Source of the DNA: Gemmatimonadota bacterium
GTDB taxonomy: Bacteria; Gemmatimonadota; Gemmatimonadetes; Gemmatimonadales; Gemmatimonadaceae
DNA length: 6,010 bases
NCBI GenBank assembly: GCA_003222065.1
Contig: QHUV01000412.1
Coordinates: 1-6,010, forward strand
Direction: 5' to 3'
A program made the position numbers and the translations under genes. This document shows, piece by piece, positions 1-5,449 of this stretch. Every line of letters begins with the position of its first letter. Within the stretch, counting starts at the first letter, position 1. Below the pieces are notes generated by a model. The model saw only the letters and a program-made list of their open reading frames with translations, made no database searches and was not told the origin of the DNA.

Positions 1-221
1 TTCTCCCGCTCCAACTCGTGCGACTGGACTTTGCCGCCCGGCACTGCCGCGAGCGCCGTCTTCCGCGCGTCCGCCTCGGCGATCTTTGCCTCCTTGCGTA
101 GCGCGGCCTGGCTCGTCGCCTCCTTTTTCGTCGTTGCCTTGGCGGCTTGCGCCGATGCGCTCGCTGCCGCGCCGAGCGTCAACATCGCCGCGAACAACGT
201 TGCATACGTCTTAGACTTCAT
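1..221 (-). CDS. PepSY-domain exported protein, N-terminal part (cut by left window edge)
   Basis: This reading frame is open from an ATG at 221 to the window edge, giving 73 codons with the C-terminus missing. It begins with a Sec-type signal peptide: MKSKTY, then a hydrophobic Ala/Leu stretch to about residue 24, with a likely cleavage at ASA|QA. A short Lys/Thr-rich linker follows. From about residue 43 the sequence matches the first half of a PepSY domain: a charged helix (KEAKIAEADARKTAL), then the AVPGGKVQSHELERE turn and strand. In the family this reads roughly 'A...AL...PGgkv...ELe.E'. PepSY domains are small periplasmic or extracytoplasmic modules, found in peptidase propeptides and in stand-alone exported proteins, and often lie near two-component systems. 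The start is supported by a strong GGAGGAG ribosome site seven bases upstream. The gene lies 127 bases beyond the PAP2 gene and probably has its own promoter. Its partner or target is not visible. The domain call is fairly secure, the function is not known. Confidence 0.85.
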   Translation of the reverse strand, partial: MKSKTYATLFAAMLTLGAAASASAQAAKATTKKEATSQAALRKEAKIAEADARKTALAAVPGGKVQSHELERE

Positions 222-228
222 CGTTGGG

Positions 229-235
229 CTCCTCC
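229..235 (-). promoter_or_regulatory. Strong Shine-Dalgarno site of the PepSY gene
   Basis: GGAGGAG on the minus strand ends seven bases before the ATG at 221. It is the only strong ribosome site in the window. The operon genes upstream rely on 4-base start/stop overlaps instead. It fixes the PepSY start and supports initiation independent of the preceding genes. Confidence 0.8.
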
Positions 236-282
236 ACTAGGTTGAGCATTTACTTCCTATTCACCAACGTAGATGGCATACC

Positions 283-340
283 TGACGGCACGATGACAAC
301 GACATTGTCATCAAGAGGAGTGCAGTGACGAGGGATGACA
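283..340 (-). promoter_or_regulatory. Candidate operator/promoter region upstream of the PepSY gene
   Basis: On the minus strand the element TGTCATC-n3-CGTCA (340 to 326) recurs as TGTCATC-n4-CGTCA (298 to 283). The two TGTCATC copies start 42 bases apart, about four helical turns. A third, inverted copy of the half-site lies between them (305-312). A TTGTCA hexamer at 299-294 resembles a -35 box, but I cannot find a convincing -10 hexamer at 16-18 bases. The arrangement fits binding of a dimeric or tandem regulator such as a response regulator, but that is inference from spacing alone. No other gene-sized feature occupies 222-348. Confidence 0.35.
292..312. repeat. Perfect 8-bp inverted repeat with 5-base loop
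   Basis: GATGACAA (292-299), loop CGACA (300-304), TTGTCATC (305-312). It lies between the PAP2 stop and the PepSY start. It is AT-rich for this window, and no run of T follows it on the minus strand, so it is not a good intrinsic terminator. A binding site for a dimeric regulator is the likelier reading. Confidence 0.6.
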
Positions 341-348
341 GGTAGGCG

Positions 349-1209
349 CTAAGGCGCCGCTCCCGTCCACGCGAGCGCCCAACCGCCATTGCCGTCAGGC
401 AACACGCTGACATGCAGTAGCGCTTTATCGAGCCGCGTTGGATGCGCGTGCGAATACTGCACGATCTTCTGCCCGCTGAACGTCCCGACCGCCGCACCGA
501 CCACGACGTCAGACGCCCAGTGCTTGTTGTGGTACATGCGCGATAGACCGACCATCGTTGCTCCGCCGTACATCAGCGGCCCAATCACCCACGTCGACTT
601 CGGCCACCACGTGCCCGTCTCGGCTGTCACCGCTGCCGCGGCAGCGAATGCCGATGTTGCATGGCCGGATGGAAATGATTGCCGATTTCCGTCCCCGAAG
701 CCTTTGAAGAACTTGAAATTGTGAGGATTCGTATCGTTGAAGACGAACGGCCGCGAGCGCCCGGTGATCCCCTTCAATGCGTATGTAACAACGTCGGCCA
801 CGAATACCGCTTCCGTACCATGCCACCCCAGATCCGCGATCCGATCGAAATGCCCGACGCGACCGACGGCGTAGAGCGTGCCGCCGATGATGTACGCGCC
901 GGGACTCGCGATCGCCTCGACCCCTTTCGAGGAATTCTTGAAGAACCTATTCGCCTGTGCCCCGGGATTCGTTAGGTGCTTTGCCAATCGCTCGTCCAAG
1001 GGAAACAGCGCGACTGTCCCCACCGCGAACGCGCCGGCAACGACGAAATCCTTCGTCGTGAACAACGGCGCCGGCGTCTTCGCGCTGTCCGCTTTGGCCT
1101 TGGGCGGGAGCGCCGGCTGCGAGATGGCCGCCGGCGCGAGCGCGGCCAGCGCGAGACTCGCTGACGTTACGAGAGGTGTAACTTTCTGAAACAGGGCTGA
1201 TCGAATCAT
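349..1209 (-). CDS. PAP2-family phosphatase (membrane-associated lipid/pyrophosphate phosphatase type)
   Basis: The 286-residue protein carries the complete PAP2 catalytic signature. K146 to R153-P154 forms motif C1 (K-x6-RP). P180-S181-G182-H183 forms C2. S223-R224, H230 and D234 form C3 (SR-x5-H-x3-D). In this superfamily the C3 histidine is the phosphate-accepting nucleophile and the C2 histidine acts as acid/base. Family members dephosphorylate lipid phosphates or undecaprenyl pyrophosphate, or act as acid phosphatases, on the periplasmic face. An N-terminal hydrophobic segment (about 10-30) looks like a signal peptide or anchor, then a Pro/Ala/Lys linker (31-48). Several moderately hydrophobic helices follow (about 54-70, 104-116, 132-146, 184-196, 207-222, 235-250). 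The ATG overlaps the stop of the preceding small frame (ATGA at 1209-1206). The GGAG at 1215-1212 lies only two bases from the ATG, too close to be ideal, so coupled translation is likely. The exact substrate cannot be told, and no gene symbol is justified. Confidence 0.92.
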   Translation of the reverse strand: MIRSALFQKVTPLVTSASLALAALAPAAISQPALPPKAKADSAKTPAPLFTTKDFVVAGAFAVGTVALFPLDERLAKHLTNPGAQANRFFKNSSKGVEAIASPGAYIIGGTLYAVGRVGHFDRIADLGWHGTEAVFVADVVTYALKGITGRSRPFVFNDTNPHNFKFFKGFGDGNRQSFPSGHATSAFAAAAAVTAETGTWWPKSTWVIGPLMYGGATMVGLSRMYHNKHWASDVVVGAAVGTFSGQKIVQYSHAHPTRLDKALLHVSVLPDGNGGWALAWTGAAP

Positions 1210-1337
1210 CGCTCCAGCACCAGGAGAGTGAACGAACCGGGAACAATCGGTGGCTGCACGACAGTAAGCGTGCCATCGCCATTCGAAGCGAAGGCGTCCT
1301 CGGTCGACGGGTCGAAAGTATTAGCGTCCACGACCAT
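1206..1337 (-). CDS. Small frame of 43 codons, probable C-terminal part of a frame-broken small gene
   Basis: The frame opens at an ATG at 1337 (MVVDANTFDP...) and ends in TGA at 1208-1206, overlapping the PAP2 ATG by four bases. The product is acidic at first (VDANTFDPSTEDAF), then NGDGTLTVVQPP and a hydrophobic end (GSFTLLVLER). It looks like an ordinary soluble or exported polypeptide rather than an out-of-frame shadow, and about two thirds of its third codon positions are G or C. No ribosome site precedes its ATG. It lies in the +1 frame relative to the 27-codon frame that starts at 1404, and the two overlap from 1337 to 1321. I read the pair as one gene interrupted by a single extra base (see findings). 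I recognise no family. Confidence 0.45.
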   Translation of the reverse strand: MVVDANTFDPSTEDAFASNGDGTLTVVQPPIVPGSFTLLVLER

Positions 1338-1404
1338 CACGCACCGCGGCGGAACAGATCACGACGGCACTGAGCACCGCGACCAGCGTGCCGAGAAGGC
1401 TCAT
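1321..1404 (-). CDS. Small frame of 27 codons with signal-peptide-like N-terminus, probable 5' part of the frame-broken small gene
   Basis: The ATG at 1404 overlaps the RND permease stop as ATGA, exactly the coupling used between the other genes of the operon. The product begins MSLLGTLVAVLSAVVICSA, a signal peptide or a single membrane helix, then AVRDGRGR and a TAA stop at 1323-1321. The cysteine at residue 17 follows V-V-I, so a lipoprotein site is not convincing. On its own this would be only a leader-like peptide. Continued in the +1 frame it gains the 40-odd residues encoded down to 1206. Supported by its start context and hydrophobic profile only; no homolog is recognised. Confidence 0.4.
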   Translation of the reverse strand: MSLLGTLVAVLSAVVICSAAVRDGRGR

Positions 1405-4361
1405 TGTGCGATGCTGCGGTTTAGTAAATAATCACGACCGCGAATCGCGACGAGCAGCGTCGGCACGACGTACAGCGTGATCGGGGTCGACAACGCGAGG
1501 CCGCCAATTACCGCGAGGGCGAGTGGCTTCTGCAATTCGCTTCCCGCCCCCAGTCCGAGCGCTAGCGGCAGCAGTCCGAACAGGGTGCATAGCGTCGTCA
1601 TCAGAATCGGTCTCAAGCGAATGCGCGCCGCTTCCCGGATCGCTGGCTCGAGGGTCAGTCCCTCGGTTCTCATTCGGTGGCGTGTGAAATCGAGCAGGAT
1701 GATGCCGTTCTTGACGATGAGCCCGACGAGCAGGATGAGCCCCATGAAGCTCGACACGTTCAGCGGCGTGCCGGTGATGAGCAGGAGTACCATCGCACCA
1801 ACAAACGAGAGCGGCGCGGCGAGGAGAATCACGAGCGGTTCGACGAACGATTGGAACTGCAGCACCATGACCGCGATGACGCTCGCCGCGGCCAGACCGA
1901 GGACGAGCAATAGGGCGCGGAACGCCTCCTGCTGGCTGGCGTACTGGCCGCCGATCTCGACGCGAATGCCACTCGGCACCGGGGTCTTGTCGAGGATGGC
2001 TCGCACGTCGGTCATCACGGCGCCTAGGTCCGGCGCGCGGACGCGGACGGCGATCGAGCGGTCCTCGAGACGGACCTCGCCCGCGGGAACGCCGATCAAC
2101 GCGCCGCTCACCGCCGCCTGCACCTGATCCGGTGTGAGGCCGACGCGATTCGCTTCCGCTTCGTTCACCGACATCTGCATCTCCGCACTGGGCTCGGCGA
2201 CGCCGTTGTACAGGTCCTCGATACCGTCGACTTTTTCGAGCTGCGGCGCGAGCTTCTGGGCGTACGCCTCCAGAGCGTTGAGGTCCGGACCGAAGAGTCG
2301 TATCTCCACGGGCCGCGCCGCGCCCGCGAGATCGTTGATGACGTCCGAGAGAATCTGCACGAACTCGATGTGCAAACGTGGCACGGCGGCGCTGATCTTG
2401 TCGCGCACGTCGGCGATGACCTCGAAGATCGTGCGGCTGCGCTGGCTCGGTGGCTCGAGACGGGCCACGATGTCGCCGGTATTCTGCTGCGTGGCAAACA
2501 ATCCGAGCTCCGCACCCGTGCGACGGGACGTTCCCGTAATCTCCGGCGTGCGCGCCAAAATGTTCTCAGCGATGTGCAGCTCGCGATCCGTCTCGGCGAG
2601 CGCCGTTCCACCGGGCGTGAAGTAGTCGAGCACGAACGCCCCCTCGTCCATCTCCGGCAGAAAGCCCGTCCCGACGAATCGATGCGCGAGATAGCCAGCA
2701 ATGACCAGCACGATTGCGATGACGATCATCCAACGCGCGTGATGTAAGAGCCCGGTGAGCGAACGCTCATAGCGATCTGAGATCGTGTCGATACCTCGGC
2801 CGACGCGCGCGAGCACGCCCTTGCCCTCGTTCTCGTGCGCGGCCGCTTCCGTGTCCTTGGCGGTGAGAAATTGCGCGCTGAGCAAGGGTATGATCGTTAG
2901 GGCCAGAACGAGGGAGACCAGCACCGCGATGGTCAGTGTGATCGACAGCGCATGAAAAAATTGCCCCTCGACGCCCGTGAGCAGGCCTAACGGCAGGAAT
3001 ACCACGACCGTCGTGATCGTCGAGGTCGTGACTGGCCAGATGAGCTCCTGCACCGCATCGCGAATCGCCGCGTCGCGGTCCGGATTGATATGCGTGTGGC
3101 GAACGATGTTCTCGGTAATCACCACGGCATCGTCGATGACGAGCCCGATCGCGATCGCCATCGCGCCGAGCGTCATCAGGTTGAACGTCTGCCCGACCCG
3201 CGACATCACAAACACCGTGACGGCCATCGTCAGCGGAATGGACGACGCGCTGATCGCAGTGATCCGACCATGGCGCAAGAACAGCAGAAGAATGATCACC
3301 GCCAGCACGGCGCCGATGATCATCGCGTCGCGCACCGACTTCACGGCGTCGCGCACCAGCGCTGCCTGGTCGTACACGGCCTTGAGGCGGACGCCCGGAG
3401 GGAGTTGGCCGCGCAAACCCTGTGCGATGGCGGCGATGCTGTCGGCTATCGCCACCGTGTTGCCGCCGATTTGCCGCGTGATATTGAGTAGCGCCGCCGG
3501 CCGGCCATCTCCGGAAATAATGCGTACGTGATCTTCGGTTCCCGACGACACGGTCGCGAGGTCGCGAACGCGGAGGCCGCGGCTGACAACGATGTTCGCG
3601 ATGTCGTCGGTGGAATGCGCTTCCTGCGCGCTCACGATCAGATATTGCTTGTAGTTCGCCGGCATTCGTCCGACCGCGGCGACGTTCGTGCTCTGCTTGA
3701 TCGACGCCGCCAGCTCGTCGTAGCTCATGCCCTGTGACGTGAGGCGCGCCGGATCGGCGACGACCTCGATCTCGCGCACGTCGCTCCCCTGCACGTCGAC
3801 GCGTCCGACGCCCGGGACACGCGAGATGAGCGGACGAATTTGGTAGCGGGCGATGTCGTACAACGTCGCCGCATCGCCGCCTTCGAGGTTATATGACAGA
3901 ATTGGAAACAGCGACGGCGTCAGCCGCTCGACCTCGATGTCGAGCTCCGGCGGCAGGTCGGGCCGCACCTGATTCACGCGTGCCTGCACCTGTTGCAGCG
4001 CGTAAATCATGTCCGTGGTCGGCGAAAACGTGACATTGATCTCGCTGGCACCCCGAATCGATCGCGATTGCACGCGCGTCACGCCGGGAACGATGCTCAC
4101 CGCTTCCTCGAGCGGCCGCGTGACGCTGAACAGCACCTGTCGCGCGCCAAGCGACGTCCCCTGAGCGACGACCGTTATGCGCGAGAAGACGAGCTCGGGA
4201 TAGATCGCCGACGGTAATTGGAGCGCCGCCCAGATCCCCGCCGCGCTCAAGAGGGCGATCGCGAGATAGATGAATCGCGTCTGCTCGGCGAGCAGACCGA
4301 ACAAGCCGCCTCGAGCGACGGGCTCGACGCGTGGCGTCACGGGCTCGGCGACGGCGCTCAC
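1401..4361 (-). CDS. RND-family efflux permease, inner-membrane proton antiporter
   Basis: This 986-residue protein has the full RND duplicated plan: membrane helix 1 (about 31-49), first porter loop (about 52-335), helices 2-6 (about 343-498), a linker, helix 7 (about 544-560), second porter loop (about 561-812), and helices 8-12 (about 815-972). The helix-4 proton relay is D410-D411 with E417 (GLVIDDAVVITEN), and its helix-10 partner is K884-N885 (GLIVKNGIILLDF). The double aspartate is typical of HAE-1 drug pumps. The metal-pump aspartate six positions before D408 of CzcA is an alanine here. In contrast FLPEMDEG (567-574) and the region 665-720 resemble the CzcA/CusA branch. It is somewhat shorter than AcrB (about 1050). 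The start is GTG, in a GTGA overlap with the adaptor stop, with a weak AAGAGA upstream. It works in the inner membrane with the adaptor and TolC-type channel encoded just before it. Substrate unknown. Confidence 0.95.
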   Translation of the reverse strand: MSAVAEPVTPRVEPVARGGLFGLLAEQTRFIYLAIALLSAAGIWAALQLPSAIYPELVFSRITVVAQGTSLGARQVLFSVTRPLEEAVSIVPGVTRVQSRSIRGASEINVTFSPTTDMIYALQQVQARVNQVRPDLPPELDIEVERLTPSLFPILSYNLEGGDAATLYDIARYQIRPLISRVPGVGRVDVQGSDVREIEVVADPARLTSQGMSYDELAASIKQSTNVAAVGRMPANYKQYLIVSAQEAHSTDDIANIVVSRGLRVRDLATVSSGTEDHVRIISGDGRPAALLNITRQIGGNTVAIADSIAAIAQGLRGQLPPGVRLKAVYDQAALVRDAVKSVRDAMIIGAVLAVIILLLFLRHGRITAISASSIPLTMAVTVFVMSRVGQTFNLMTLGAMAIAIGLVIDDAVVITENIVRHTHINPDRDAAIRDAVQELIWPVTTSTITTVVVFLPLGLLTGVEGQFFHALSITLTIAVLVSLVLALTIIPLLSAQFLTAKDTEAAAHENEGKGVLARVGRGIDTISDRYERSLTGLLHHARWMIVIAIVLVIAGYLAHRFVGTGFLPEMDEGAFVLDYFTPGGTALAETDRELHIAENILARTPEITGTSRRTGAELGLFATQQNTGDIVARLEPPSQRSRTIFEVIADVRDKISAAVPRLHIEFVQILSDVINDLAGAARPVEIRLFGPDLNALEAYAQKLAPQLEKVDGIEDLYNGVAEPSAEMQMSVNEAEANRVGLTPDQVQAAVSGALIGVPAGEVRLEDRSIAVRVRAPDLGAVMTDVRAILDKTPVPSGIRVEIGGQYASQQEAFRALLLVLGLAAASVIAVMVLQFQSFVEPLVILLAAPLSFVGAMVLLLITGTPLNVSSFMGLILLVGLIVKNGIILLDFTRHRMRTEGLTLEPAIREAARIRLRPILMTTLCTLFGLLPLALGLGAGSELQKPLALAVIGGLALSTPITLYVVPTLLVAIRGRDYLLNRSIAQ

Positions 4362-5449
4362 GGCTTCTCTTTGTTAGGCGGCGTGCTCGCCGCCGGCTGC
4401 TTCGCCGGAATGACCTTCGCGCTGTCGGACACGCCGTACGCGCCGTAGGTGACGATCCGTTCGCCTCCCGTTAGGCCCTGCGTGATCTCGGCAACTTTGT
4501 CGGTGCGGCCACCGACGCTGACCTTGCGCTCGTGCGCGATGCCCGCCGCGTCGACAACGAAGACCTTGAAGTCCTCTCCATCCGGGACAAGCGCCTCGAG
4601 CGGTACGATCACCGCATTCGCGTGGACGGCCGCGGCAACTTGCGCATAGACGGTCTCGCTGATGCGCAATGGACGTCGCGTCGTCGGCGCCTGCACGCGC
4701 ACATTGACACTCCGGCTTGCCGTATCCACCGTGCCGCCAATGTCGATTACGCTGCCGACTCCGATTGGCTCACCAGTGGCGTTCTGGCCCGCCGTAAGCG
4801 AGACCTTGGCGCCTTGGTGCAGCCGTGCCGCATCGTTCGGGGTCACGCTGAGTAGGATGTCGAGCGCCGCCGGGTCGGCGACCTCGACGAGTGCCTGCGC
4901 GACGTCGGCTGTCGCTCCGAGCACTGCCGTCATCCGTGTGACGACACCGCCTAACGGCGATCGGACTACGGAGAGCTGCTCGGCGCGACGCGCGTTCGAC
5001 GCATCGGCGCGCGCCTTGGCGACGTCTGCCGCCGCCTGATCGGCATCTTTGCGCGGCACGATCCCTTCCGCCGCAAGTCGTTGCTGACGGTCGTTCGCCT
5101 TCTCCGCGGCGGCGAGCGTCGCTTCCGCGGCCTGCGCGGCGGCGCGGAACGGTGTCTGATCGAGCTCGACGAGCGGCTCGCCCTGCCTCACGTGTTGACC
5201 CGCCGTGACATAGACGTGCGTGATCCGCGCCGGCTGAGGCGCCGCGAGCGCCGCCACGTGCCCCGGCCGCGGCACGACCGTGCCGATGGCGCCTAACGTC
5301 TCGGTGAATGGACCCTTCGTCACCACTGCCGTCTGCGCGCCGACGACGGCCTGCGGCGTCGCCGCGTCCCCGGCGGCCGCCCCGCCCTTGCAACCCGCGG
5401 CCGCGATCGCGAGCAGCAGCGCCGTGCGCTGGTGTCTTCCTCCAGTCAT
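4358..5449 (-). CDS. Periplasmic adaptor (membrane fusion) lipoprotein of the RND pump
   Basis: The 363-residue protein links the permease to the outer-membrane channel. I start it at the ATG at 5449 because this overlaps the channel gene's stop (ATGA) and puts a lipoprotein signal at the front: MTGGRHQRTALLLAIAAAGC, with Cys20 the likely lipidated residue. The lipobox AAGC is not the textbook LAGC form, so lipidation is probable rather than certain. The first lipoyl half is at about 74-97 (HVYVTAGQHVRQGEPLVELD), then an Ala/Arg-rich coiled-coil hairpin at about 99-158, and the second lipoyl half at about 161-192 (SPLGGVVTRM). A beta-barrel segment runs about 196-270, and a membrane-proximal domain about 277-345 (VIVPLEALV, GLTGGERIVTYGAYGV). 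It ends in a Pro/Lys-rich tail (PPNKEKP). Length and order fit the HlyD/AcrA-type adaptor family. Confidence 0.93.
   Translation of the reverse strand: MTGGRHQRTALLLAIAAAGCKGGAAAGDAATPQAVVGAQTAVVTKGPFTETLGAIGTVVPRPGHVAALAAPQPARITHVYVTAGQHVRQGEPLVELDQTPFRAAAQAAEATLAAAEKANDRQQRLAAEGIVPRKDADQAAADVAKARADASNARRAEQLSVVRSPLGGVVTRMTAVLGATADVAQALVEVADPAALDILLSVTPNDAARLHQGAKVSLTAGQNATGEPIGVGSVIDIGGTVDTASRSVNVRVQAPTTRRPLRISETVYAQVAAAVHANAVIVPLEALVPDGEDFKVFVVDAAGIAHERKVSVGGRTDKVAEITQGLTGGERIVTYGAYGVSDSAKVIPAKQPAASTPPNKEKP

Noticed and set aside
31..240. Plus-strand 69-codon frame with a hydrophobic segment
   Set aside because: It is antisense to the PepSY gene, which has a signal peptide, a domain match and a strong ribosome site.
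345..358. GGCGC-CTTA-GCGCC hairpin at the PAP2 stop codon as an intrinsic terminator
   Set aside because: The stem is only five base pairs and no T run follows on the minus strand. The 292-312 repeat fails the same test, so no terminator is annotated after PAP2.
1228..1431. Plus-strand 67-codon frame over the small-gene region
   Set aside because: It has no ribosome site, a hydrophilic low-information product, and runs into the 3' end of the RND gene. The minus-strand frames fit the operon junctions better.
1477..2127. Plus-strand open frame of 216 codons
   Set aside because: It lies fully antisense to the RND permease, with an Arg/Ser/Thr-rich product typical of GC-rich shadow frames.
2977..3531. 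Plus-strand open frame of 184 codons
   Set aside because: It is antisense to the conserved RND helices 2-6. Its composition is explained by the reverse of conserved hydrophobic codons.
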